Assembly (NCBI GenBank): GCA_964427955.1
Contig: CAYRWY010000022.1
Coordinates: forward strand, 1 to 28,897
Direction of reading: 5' to 3'
Origin: JACRBK01 sp964427955
GTDB taxonomy: Bacteria; Chloroflexota; Anaerolineae; Aggregatilineales; Aggregatilineaceae
Length of the DNA: 28,897 bases
Below are positions 7,588 through 15,600 of the stretch, piece by piece. A program made the position numbers and the translations under genes. The notes under the pieces are model-generated. The model was not told where the DNA came from. It searched no databases and saw only the letters and a list, made by a program, of their open reading frames with translations. The number at the start of each line of letters is the position of its first letter. The stretch's first letter is position 1.

Positions 7588-7627
7588 GCTCATTCCTCAA
7601 TGCCAGCGATTCTGTCATTCAGTTCCG

Positions 7628-7656
7628 ATTGTAATCGCGCCGGGAGCGGCTGTCTA
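7628..7656 (-). promoter_or_regulatory. Promoter of the trmFO operon
   Basis: Minus-strand TAGACA (7651-7656), 17 bp spacer, TACAAT (7628-7633). Both hexamers match consensus at five of six positions. Transcription would begin near 7620, giving a leader of about 35 bases. Confidence 0.65.
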
Positions 7657-7781
7657 CTCCTGCCCTTTTTATTAAGATTCTTTACGATTTCTTACGTTTC
7701 TCCTATTGACTCCGGGGCCGGAATCCTGGTAAGCTGTATATATCGCTTCTAGAACACGTGTTCTATTCCTCCAAAGACCCT

Positions 7782-8579
7782 ATGCCTACCAACACGCGCC
7801 AGGTACGTCCCGCTTCTGCTCGTTCTGCCGAACGCCGCCCCAAAGTCCCTGTTTTCCACCGGGTGTGGATGGGGATCACGGCGGCGCTGCTGATGTTCTG
7901 CGGCCTGACCGGCTTTCTCGTCACGCTGGGGATCGCGCTGCTCGTCAGCCACACCGTCGAGGCACGATCCGAAGTGATCGACACCAACCGTCCGACGTAT
8001 GCGACCAGCCCGCTGGGCGCCGAGGCGGCAGCCTCACCACTCTCTTCGGCCTTCACGCCCGAAGTCCAATACTGGGCGCCGCTCATCCAGGCGTGGGCGG
8101 TCATGTACCAGATCGATCCTAACCTGATCGCCACGGTCATCCAGATCGAGAGCTGCGGCGATTCCCTGATCAGCTCGCCTGCGGGCGCGCAGGGACTGTT
8201 CCAGGTGATGCCGTTCCACTTCGACCAGGGCGAGGACATGCTCGACGTGCAGACCAATGCCCAGCGCGGGCTGAACTACCTGACCGGCGGGCTGGATCTG
8301 GCCGACGGGCACGTCGGGCTGGCGCTGGCAGGTTATAACGGTGGGCATGGGATGATCAGCCAGGGCTGGGGCGCGTGGTCGTCCGAAACGCGCCGCTACT
8401 ACTACTGGGGATCGCGCATCTATGCCGAGGTGGTGTCGGGCATGACCACCAGCCCGACTTTGACCGAGTGGCTCAACGCCGGGGGCAGCAATCTCTGCGC
8501 CCGTGCCAACGCCACCGAACAGCAGCTTGAAGCCCAAAAACAGCAGCAGGCCCAGGCTCGATTGATCTCCAATCCGTAG
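7782..8579 (+). CDS. Membrane-anchored lytic transglycosylase (SLT domain)
   Basis: Lytic transglycosylases cut the glycan strands of peptidoglycan with formation of 1,6-anhydro ends. The 265-residue protein has a basic N-terminus, one membrane span at about residues 31-56 and an external SLT domain at about 97-210. The catalytic Glu is Glu123 in IQIESCGDS, followed by GAQGLFQVMP (135-144) and AGYNGGHG (183-190), the usual lysozyme-like landmarks. A Gln-rich tail ends the protein. I chose ATG 7782 rather than the in-frame GTG at 7758; neither has a clear ribosome site, so the start is uncertain and a very short leader is possible. TTGACT at 7706-7711 is a possible -35, but no -10 at normal distance follows. 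The gene is divergent from trmFO and ends in a good terminator. Confidence 0.88.
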   Translation: MPTNTRQVRPASARSAERRPKVPVFHRVWMGITAALLMFCGLTGFLVTLGIALLVSHTVEARSEVIDTNRPTYATSPLGAEAAASPLSSAFTPEVQYWAPLIQAWAVMYQIDPNLIATVIQIESCGDSLISSPAGAQGLFQVMPFHFDQGEDMLDVQTNAQRGLNYLTGGLDLADGHVGLALAGYNGGHGMISQGWGAWSSETRRYYYWGSRIYAEVVSGMTTSPTLTEWLNAGGSNLCARANATEQQLEAQKQQQAQARLISNP

Positions 8580-8601
8580 CCCCGGCCTGCCGCTATCTCA
8601 G

Positions 8602-8626
8602 ACAGCCGCAACCCTGCGGCTGTTTT
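8602..8626 (+). terminator. Terminator after the lytic transglycosylase
   Basis: A 9 bp stem (ACAGCCGCA, loop ACCC, TGCGGCTGT) is followed by TTTT on the plus strand. It reaches the last codon of the convergent fabF, so it may also mark the end of that transcript. Confidence 0.8.
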
Positions 8627-9881
8627 AGATCTTCCCGAAGACTACACAGGCATTCTGGCCGCCCAACCCGAAGCTGTTGGACATGGCGTACTGCAATTTC
8701 ACGTCGCGCGCTTCATTCGGCACGTAGTCCAGATCGCATTCCGGATCGGGCGTTTCGTAATTGATGGTCGGGTGCAGCTTCTGGGTGTACAGCGACATGA
8801 TGGTCGCGATCCCTTCGACGGCCCCTGCCCCGCCCAGGAGATGGCCGATCATACTCTTGGTCGAGTTGGCGCACAGCTCGTAGGCGTGGGACCCGAACAG
8901 GTCCTTGATGGCGCGCGTCTCAATCGAGTCATTGGCTTGCGTCGATGATCCGTGCGTGTTGATGTAGTCGATGTCGCTCGGATCAACATGAGCATCTTGC
9001 AGCGCCCATTTCATGGCGTTGCGCGCACCCAACCCGGTCGGCTCCGGCGCGGCCACGTGGTAGGCATCGGACGAACTCGCCATGCCCAGCACCTCGGCAT
9101 AAATCCGCGCGCCGCGCGCCGCGGCCCGTTCCAGCGGCTCCAGGATCAACGATCCGCAGCCTTCGCCAAAGACAAAGCCGTTGCGGTTCTTGTCGAACGG
9201 ACGGCTGGCTTTGGTCGGATTGTCGTTATAGCCGCTGGCCAGCCCCTTCATCGAGATGAAACCAGCAATGCCGTAATCATAGATCATGGCTTCGACCCCG
9301 CCCGCAATCACCATGTCCGCCTTGCCATAACGGATCAGGTTCATGGCGTCGCCGATGGTGTGCGTGCCGGTCGCGCAGGCCGTCGAGAGGCAGACCAGCG
9401 GTCCCAGCGCCCCTACCGTGCGGCTGACGTGATGGCCGGGGATGTTGGGGATCGCTTCGATCAACGAGAATGGCCCCGGACGGCGGCCCGACGTGCGGAA
9501 ATTGAACGACGCCTGCTGCGCCAGGTCGTGCGCGCCCAGCGACGAGCCAAAATCGACCGCGACTCGTTCCCGAATCTCGTGAATATCGTCCAGACTCACA
9601 TTAGCGTCCTTCAGAGCCTCCAGCGCCGCGACCACGGCGAAGTGAGCCGGACGGCCCATGCGCCGCGCCTCTTTGGATTCAATGTATTCCGTCGGGTCGA
9701 AATCAATGACCTCGGCAGCGATTTGAACTTCCAGCGCTGAGGGATCGAAACTCTGAATCCGGCGTACACCAGATTCCCCCGCTAAGAATTTCTCCCAGAT
9801 GCCGGGGAACCGGCCAAGTGGTGTCACGGCTCCCAGGCCGGTGACGACAACTCGCGGAAACCCATTGCGCATCAATTCCAT
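8625..9881 (-). CDS. fabF: Beta-ketoacyl-ACP synthase II
   Basis: FabF condenses malonyl-ACP with the growing acyl chain in type II fatty acid synthesis. The 418-residue protein has the complete thiolase-fold active site: Cys169 in STACATGTH, His310 in NTHGSSTQAND and His347 in SMIGHLLGGAGAVEG, with Lys342 just before. The N-terminus VVVTGLGAVTPLG and the C-terminal SNSFGLGGQNA are typical of KAS I/II. Because the second active-site residue is His in a THGSST context and length is near 415, KAS II fits best. GGGAG eight bases upstream supports ATG 9881. It follows plsX by 44 bases on the same strand, so the two are likely co-transcribed and link acyl chain building to phospholipid synthesis. 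Confidence 0.95.
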   Translation of the reverse strand: MELMRNGFPRVVVTGLGAVTPLGRFPGIWEKFLAGESGVRRIQSFDPSALEVQIAAEVIDFDPTEYIESKEARRMGRPAHFAVVAALEALKDANVSLDDIHEIRERVAVDFGSSLGAHDLAQQASFNFRTSGRRPGPFSLIEAIPNIPGHHVSRTVGALGPLVCLSTACATGTHTIGDAMNLIRYGKADMVIAGGVEAMIYDYGIAGFISMKGLASGYNDNPTKASRPFDKNRNGFVFGEGCGSLILEPLERAAARGARIYAEVLGMASSSDAYHVAAPEPTGLGARNAMKWALQDAHVDPSDIDYINTHGSSTQANDSIETRAIKDLFGSHAYELCANSTKSMIGHLLGGAGAVEGIATIMSLYTQKLHPTINYETPDPECDLDYVPNEARDVKLQYAMSNSFGLGGQNACVVFGKI

Positions 9882-9925
9882 AATCTTAACTCCCTTTGCT
9901 GTTACCCACGCTCTCTGGCCGAACC

Positions 9926-10918
9926 CTATTCCGCCAGGGGACCCTGCCGGATCGCCGGCACAATCTGGCCCAACACGGCGCTGCGAGCCTGCTGGATCGC
10001 ATTCTTGACGGCGATACCATTCGAACGCCCGTGCCCGATGATCACCACGCCGTCCACCCCTAAGAGCGGCGCGCCTCCGATCTCAAAGGGGTCGATCTGG
10101 TGATACACCCGGCGAAAGGCTGGTTTCGCCAGCAATCCGGCAATCTTCGAGCGCCCGTCTGCCATCAATTCCTGGCGTATAAGCCCAAACAGAGCCGAGC
10201 CAAAGGCTTCCAGTGTCTTGAGCAGCACGTTGCCCGCAAAGCCATCCATGACGGCAACGTCCACTGCTCCACCTAAGATTTCTTTTGGCTCGACATTTCC
10301 AATGAAGTTAACCCCACCCGTCTTCAGGAGTTCCGCAGCTTCGCGGACCAAAAGGTTCCCTTTTTCCTCTTCCTCGCCATTGGACAATAATCCAACTCGC
10401 GGCGCGGCGCACTGCATCACTTTTTCGGCATACAGACTGCCCATCAAACCGAACTGGGCCAGCCATTCGGGCTTACAGTCGGCATTGGCTCCCACGTCGA
10501 GCAGGATCATGGAGCGCGCCCCCAGGCGCAGCAGCGTGGACAGCGCCGGACGGTGTATACCCCGGATGCGCCGGAGCACGTGCAGCGTCGCAATCGCCAA
10601 CGCCGCGCCGGTGTTGCCCATCGTGACGAAGGCGTCCGCCTGGCCGTCTTTCACCAGCTTCATCCCGACATGCATCGAGGAGTCCGGCTTACCGCGCCCG
10701 ACCATGCCGGGCTTATCGGTCATCGTCACCGCCTCTGAGGCGTGCACCACCTCCAGCGACAACCCCGTCGTCGAGTATTTCGCCAGCTCGGCCTCGACCT
10801 TCACCTGATCGCCGACCAGGAGGATAGTTTCACCATATTCACGAGCGGCCAGCACCGCTCCTTCGACATCCGGAACCGGGTTCTGGTCACTGCCCATCGC
10901 ATCCAAAACAATTCGCAT
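9926..10918 (-). CDS. plsX: Phosphate acyltransferase PlsX
   Basis: PlsX converts acyl-ACP to acyl-phosphate, the donor for the first step of phospholipid synthesis with PlsY. The 330-residue protein opens with RIVLDAMGSDQNPVPDVEGA, the family signature, and contains ALLRLG-like, ANADCKPEWL and NVLLKTLEAFG segments expected of PlsX. Length matches the family. I chose ATG 10918 because GAGG lies seven bases upstream; an in-frame TTG at 10924 would overlap that spacing. It is the first gene of the plsX-fabF pair. The promoter at 10968-10996 gives a leader of about 40 bases. No rpmF or fabD lies next to it. Confidence 0.95.
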   Translation of the reverse strand: MRIVLDAMGSDQNPVPDVEGAVLAAREYGETILLVGDQVKVEAELAKYSTTGLSLEVVHASEAVTMTDKPGMVGRGKPDSSMHVGMKLVKDGQADAFVTMGNTGAALAIATLHVLRRIRGIHRPALSTLLRLGARSMILLDVGANADCKPEWLAQFGLMGSLYAEKVMQCAAPRVGLLSNGEEEEKGNLLVREAAELLKTGGVNFIGNVEPKEILGGAVDVAVMDGFAGNVLLKTLEAFGSALFGLIRQELMADGRSKIAGLLAKPAFRRVYHQIDPFEIGGAPLLGVDGVVIIGHGRSNGIAVKNAIQQARSAVLGQIVPAIRQGPLAE

Positions 10919-10967
10919 GGCCAATCCTCGTGAATTCTAGGCGGAGATTCAGTTCAACTGAGCCAAG

Positions 10968-10996
10968 ATTGTAGCGACAGCCGTTCAGTCTGCCAA
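10968..10996 (-). promoter_or_regulatory. Promoter of plsX-fabF
   Basis: Minus-strand TTGGCA (10991-10996), 17 bp spacer, TACAAT (10968-10973); five of six matches in each hexamer. Its -35 lies only three bases from the -35 of the divergent tRNA promoter. Confidence 0.65.
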
Positions 10997-10999
10997 CCA

Positions 11000-11027
11000 T
11001 TGACATCTTCGGCAGGCTATGTATAAT
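11000..11027 (+). promoter_or_regulatory. Consensus promoter of tRNA-Leu
   Basis: TTGACA (11000-11005), 16 bp spacer, TATAAT (11022-11027): both hexamers are perfect sigma-70-type consensus. Transcription should begin near 11034, about eight bases before the mature tRNA 5' end, leaving a very short 5' leader for RNase P. Confidence 0.85.
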
Positions 11028-11041
11028 TTCCCGTGTGAGTT

Positions 11042-11127
11042 GCCCTGGTGGTGGAACTGGCATACACGGCAGGTTGAGGGCCTGTGCCCGTACGGGCGTG
11101 GAGGTTCGAGTCCTCTCCAGGGCACCA
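11042..11127 (+). tRNA. tRNA-Leu (anticodon GAG)
   Basis: The 86-base gene folds as a class II tRNA. The acceptor stem pairs GCCCTGG (11042-11048) with CCAGGGC (11117-11123), followed by discriminator A and an encoded CCA. The anticodon stem GCAGG/CCTGT closes a seven-base loop TTGAGGG with anticodon GAG, reading CTC/CTT leucine codons. A long variable arm (GCCC, GTAC, GGGC) is present, as expected for leucine. The T arm is GGAGG, TTCGAGT, CCTCT. It has its own consensus promoter and terminator. Confidence 0.96.
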
Positions 11128-11160
11128 AACCGGCTTCTGAGTTTCAGAGGCCGGTTTTTT
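11127..11160 (+). terminator. Strong terminator directly after tRNA-Leu
   Basis: A 14 bp stem with one T-G wobble (arms 11127-11140 and 11144-11157) and a 3-base loop runs into a T tract. The first base of the stem is the final A of the tRNA CCA end, so 3' processing must open or cut this hairpin. Confidence 0.9.
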
Positions 11161-11175
11161 ATTGCTGGGCCGACG

Positions 11176-11204
11176 TTGCGCGAATGCAAGACTTAGCGTA
11201 CACT
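11176..11204 (+). promoter_or_regulatory. Promoter of the SH3b protein gene
   Basis: TTGCGC (11176-11181), 17 bp spacer, TACACT (11199-11204). It lies just after the tRNA terminator and would give a leader of about 40 bases before the GAGGAGGG ribosome site at 11236-11243. Confidence 0.55.
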
Positions 11205-11249
11205 GCACACAGACAGCCCACTATCCCCAGTTTTCGAGGAGGGTTTTCC

Positions 11250-12587
11250 ATGCAGCGTACTTTCATGAAGGCTCTTATTTGGATCTTGTTAGGCCTGGTA
11301 GCCTGTGCGCCGTCGCTGGCCCAGCCCCCCGCGCGTGTCGCCGCCCAGACCGGCCCCTACGCGATCACCAGTGGGGCCGTCTATGTACGCGGCGGACCGG
11401 GGACGGGTTTCTGGATTCTCGGCACCCTGTATTACGGCACCGCCGTTCCCATCCTGAACAGCAGCCCGGATGGCGCGTGGTGGTACGTCAGCGCCCCGTT
11501 CGGCGAAGGCTGGATGGCGAAATCGGGGGCTACGGCCTACAGCACCGAGGCCGTCACAGTGCGCGATCCCGGTTCCATCGGGACGATCCTCACCGGCGCG
11601 GTGAACGTGCGCTATGGCGCGGGCATTAATTCCGCTTCGCTGGGTATCATCGGCCAGGGCCAGCAGGTGTACGTCCTGGCGCAGAATGCCGACGGAAGCT
11701 GGCTGCAAATCCGCTGGGAGTATGGGACCGGCTGGGTCGCGGCTGAGCACGTCAGCGTGGCCGGGGCACTCGCCGTGGTGGATGACGGCAGCGGCGGTTA
11801 TGCCGGTGTCCCGGTGACGTCGGACACGCCTTACGCAATCGTCATGTCCGCTTACCTGAACGTGCGCACCGGGCCGGGCATCAACTACGCCGTCCTGGGA
11901 GCGGTCGCGGGCGGGGATCAACTGCCCATCGTGGGCCGCACGGCGGATAATACCTGGTACCAGGTGCAGGCCAGTTTCGGCACGGGCTGGGTCTATGCGG
12001 GCTACGTCGTGACGCGCAACGAGTACGGCGGCAGCCCGGTGACGACCGCCAGCGCCGCAACCGCCGAGGTCGCCGGACCGATTGGCGTGATCAACGCCGG
12101 GGCGCTCAACATCCGTTCCGGTCCCGGCGCGCAGTACACCAGCATCGGCGTCCTGGCAGGTGGCACCGAGACGCAGATCGTAGGCCGTACCCTGGACTGG
12201 ACGTGGTGGCTGCTCGACACGCCGGTCGGCACGGGCTGGGCCAACGCGATGTACGTCATCGTGCGCGGCGATACGGCGAACGTCCCGCACGTCACGCCGG
12301 GCACCACCGTCACCGCTCAGCCGGGCCCGGCCGAAGCCGCCGCCCCGGAAGCCGAGATCAGCGGACCGGTGGCGTTCGTCAGCACCGGGGCGCTCAACAT
12401 TCGCTCCGGTCCCAACAGCACCTTCTCCTCGCTGGGATCGGTGTATGCCGGAACCCGGATGCCGATTCTCGGCCAGAGCACCGACCACGGCTGGTGGCTG
12501 GTCGAAAGCCCGTATGGCAACGGCTGGGTCTCCAAGCTGTACGTCCTGACCGAGGGCAGCACCAGCAATATCCCGGTCGTCCAGTAA
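11250..12587 (+). CDS. Exported protein with five SH3b repeats, possible lipoprotein
   Basis: GAGGAGGG six bases upstream fixes the ATG at 11250 (445 residues). An open frame continues upstream through the tRNA, but that is meaningless. The N-terminus is a signal peptide ending in LVAC, a fair lipobox, so Cys19 may be lipidated. Five bacterial SH3 domains of about 65 residues follow, at roughly 35-95, 108-175, 190-255, 270-335 and 365-430. Each carries a version of the motif LNVRTGPG or LNIRSGP and ends with GTGWV-like strands. Short linkers rich in Ala, Thr and Pro separate the last copies. SH3b repeats usually bind peptidoglycan or other envelope polymers. No catalytic domain is present, so this is probably a cell-wall-binding or adhesion protein. 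It is convergent with the giant PPC-repeat gene, which also codes for an exported repeat protein. Confidence 0.9.
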   Translation: MQRTFMKALIWILLGLVACAPSLAQPPARVAAQTGPYAITSGAVYVRGGPGTGFWILGTLYYGTAVPILNSSPDGAWWYVSAPFGEGWMAKSGATAYSTEAVTVRDPGSIGTILTGAVNVRYGAGINSASLGIIGQGQQVYVLAQNADGSWLQIRWEYGTGWVAAEHVSVAGALAVVDDGSGGYAGVPVTSDTPYAIVMSAYLNVRTGPGINYAVLGAVAGGDQLPIVGRTADNTWYQVQASFGTGWVYAGYVVTRNEYGGSPVTTASAATAEVAGPIGVINAGALNIRSGPGAQYTSIGVLAGGTETQIVGRTLDWTWWLLDTPVGTGWANAMYVIVRGDTANVPHVTPGTTVTAQPGPAEAAAPEAEISGPVAFVSTGALNIRSGPNSTFSSLGSVYAGTRMPILGQSTDHGWWLVESPYGNGWVSKLYVLTEGSTSNIPVVQ

Positions 12588-12610
12588 ACCGCACGCTCTC
12601 CTGAATAGAA

Positions 12611-12644
12611 AATGAGCCGCTTGTCGAAAGCGGCTCATTGTTTT
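12611..12644. terminator. Bidirectional terminator between SH3b and giant PPC genes
   Basis: A 12 bp perfect stem (AATGAGCCGCTT at 12611-12622, loop GTCGA, AAGCGGCTCATT at 12628-12639) is followed by GTTTT on the plus strand. The other strand also has a short T-run after the stem (CATTTTC). It sits between the two convergent stop codons. Confidence 0.88.
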
Positions 12645-12648
12645 CCGG

Positions 12649-15600
12649 CTAGGCCGGAGGCCGCACGATGATGGTGTAATCTCCCTTGCTCTGACCCGCC
12701 GCCCCGCGCGCCCGCGACACCACGATCCGGTAGATGCCATCCGCCGGGAAGTCTACTTCCACCTCCAGCGCCGTGCTGCGCTCGGCCAACTGCTGGCGGA
12801 CCAGGATGCCATTCACGTCGTAGACCGAGACCAGCGGGATCAGGTCGCCGCTCACCGGCGTGACGGCCACTACCTGCGCGCCCGCCGTCACCGCGATCTG
12901 CCATTCGTTGGAGAAGTGTTCAGTGGTGATCCGGCCAATGTTCGGCAGAGCCACCGACAGCGTCGCACTGACGGGCGACTCCTGGGCTGGCTGCCAGCGC
13001 AGCGTATACTGGCCCTGCGCGACGAGCAGTCCACCCGACACGAGGACGGCATAGGTCTGATCGCTTTCCAGGCGCGCGCGAGCGACCATGAGACCCTGCT
13101 CGTCCACCGTTCCGGCAGCGACCACCTGGCCGGACGCCAACTCGATGAACAGGTCCAGGTGCTCGACCGGCGACAGCGGCTCAAGCTGGACGACATAGTC
13201 GCCGGAATAGGCCGGGGCCAGCGCCCACTGGTGCACCGGCGCGGCATCGGTCAGCCAGCCGGAGGCTTCCACGTCCAGCGCGCCCTGTTGCAGGGCACCG
13301 CCCGCGATCCGGGACAGCTTCAGGTGGTATTCCTCACTCGTGCCCAGGTCGCCGCCGCGTTCCACGATCAGACCGTAGAAACCTGACTGCGGGAGCACGG
13401 TGCCGCCCAATTCGACAGTATGTCCTGGCACGCGGCCTGCGTTGGCGACGACCACCTGGCCGTCGGGTGCCAGCAGGTAGACCGCCAAACCCACCGTATC
13501 GCTGGACGGATCGACCTGGGCGGCGGCTTGCTCGCCCATCTGGCCGAAGAAGACCCACGCCTGGCGATCTTGACCCGGCTGGAAGGTTCCACCCGGCTGG
13601 TCACCATACGCGATCCCCTGCGCCGACGCCATGCTGGCGACCAGAGTGTTTTGAGACAGGATCACAGCCAGGCGGTATTCAATCGAAGACTCCGCCGTGA
13701 CCTGACCTGCCACACGGATCTGGTAGACACCGGTCATGGGCAGCGTGATCAGGGGGATTTCAGCGGACCCTGACTGACCCGTACCCAACACGCTGCCGTC
13801 GGGCGCGGCCAGTTCCAGGCTCAGCGATCCCGCCGCAGACGACTGATCCGCGCGCACGGTGATCACTTCTCCGGCGCGGCCATCGAAGGTCCAGAGGTCC
13901 TGCGCATCCGCCGCAGTCAGTCCGCCGTTGACGACGGTGTTCAGGACCGGGATATGACCGCCTGCCGAGCCGGATTCGCCTGGGTCCGCCGTCTGGACGC
14001 GCACCGAGTACGCGCCCGACGTCGTGCCCGCCGTCCCTAACCACGCGCCGACCACCAGTTGGTACGCGCCGCTCTCCGGGAGCCGCACCGGTCCCAACGT
14101 AACCAGGGAGGAATCCGGATCGCCAGTGGCGCTGGCCAGATAGCCCCGCGGACCGTACAGCGCCAGATCGGCTCGCAGCGCACTCTGCGCGCTATCGACG
14201 ACCAATATCAGCACTTCGCCAGCCTCGCCGTCGAAATTCCATTGGGTGGTCTGCCCCGGCGCCTGGACCGCTTCCACGAACGCCTGGCCGCGTCCCAGGT
14301 TGCGGACGAGGCCGCTTCCGGCGATCTCCTGTCCGCGGCGGAACAGGCTAAACGTATAGGGCTGGCTGCCCTGCAACGCGACGATGTAACGGCCCTCTGC
14401 CGGGAGCGCGAAGGCGGTCAGGTCCGTTTCGTGATCGAACTTGCTCAGGGGGACGTTGATCGCCACCCCGGCCTCGGTTTCCAGTGTCAGGTCGGGCACG
14501 TTGCCCTCATCCACGCTGACGGACAGGCCGATCACGTCACCCGCGGCCCCCTGGAAGGCATACAGCGCGACGCTGTCGCCCGCCAGAATGCCAGTCTGGC
14601 GCGTCCCGAAGGGGACATCCTGGGCCACGACGGCCCGCTCGGAAATCCATTCCCGGCGCAGCATCAGCCGGTAGGTGCCCGACGTGCTGCCCGCCACGCC
14701 ACCGCTGCGACCAACGATCACCCGATAGGTGCCGTCTTGCGGGGCGACGAAGCCCAGCAGACTGGCCTGGGTGCCGCTGGCGCTGCCCTTCATCAACGGG
14801 CGCTGGTCCGGCCCCCACAGCGTCAGCGTCGGGGCGAGATCGCCGCCGGTCGCGCCCACGCGCAGCGACAGTGTTTCCCCGGCCTGCGCCTCGAAGGTCC
14901 AGGCGGCCTGGGGGGCCAGCGCGTCGATGGTGCCGAAACCGTCTTGCAGCGGGGCGAGCACCTGCGCCGTTTCCAGCACCGGCGCGGCAGGCTGGAGCCA
15001 CAGCCGGTACGTCAGACCGAGCGCCTGCTCGTCGCCGGATACCAGCAGCGTATACACCCCGGCCAGCGGCAGAGTCAGCGGTCCGGTCGTCAGGGTATTG
15101 GTGGACCCTGGCACGGCTGACAGGGTAGTGATCGGACTGCCGTCGGGCGCGACCAACGTCAGTTGGGCCGACAACAGCCCGCGCAGCCGGGTCAGGGCCA
15201 GCGCCACGCTGTCGCCCGCGGCGGCCTCGAAGGTCCAAAGCTGCGTGGCCGGGACGGCAGTGAACTGCCCGGCGGCGGGACGATCCAGTGCCAGTACGCC
15301 GCCCTGCGCCAGGGTCTGACTCTGCGCATCCAGGAGATCGAGTTCCAGAGAATACGGGCTGAAGGCGGCGCGCGCGTCGCCCGGTCGGACGACCGAGAGA
15401 AGGTACGATCCGCGGGCGGGGAGCGTGAAGCCATCGATGATCGCGTCGCCGCGGTCGCGGATACCGGTGGCCAGTTCCGTCCCGGCAGGATCGCTGAGCG
15501 ACAGCAGCAGTGGGGAATCGTCCTGCGCGAATTGCAGATCGACGTGGATCACGTCGCCTGCTTCGCCGGTGAAGGACCACTGCTCGCCGGGCTGGTCGCC

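Noticed and set aside
6406..7752. 448-codon plus-strand frame
   Set aside because: It lies mostly opposite trmFO, whose family motifs are unmistakable, and has no ribosome site or recognisable protein features.
1566..11127. tRNA-Leu as attachment site for the TIR-recombinase
   Set aside because: They are 8 kb apart with housekeeping operons between, and I found no second copy of the tRNA 3' end near the recombinase.
11019..11249. Upstream extension of the SH3b gene through the tRNA
   Set aside because: The frame happens to be open across the tRNA and its terminator. The strong ribosome site and signal peptide start at 11250.
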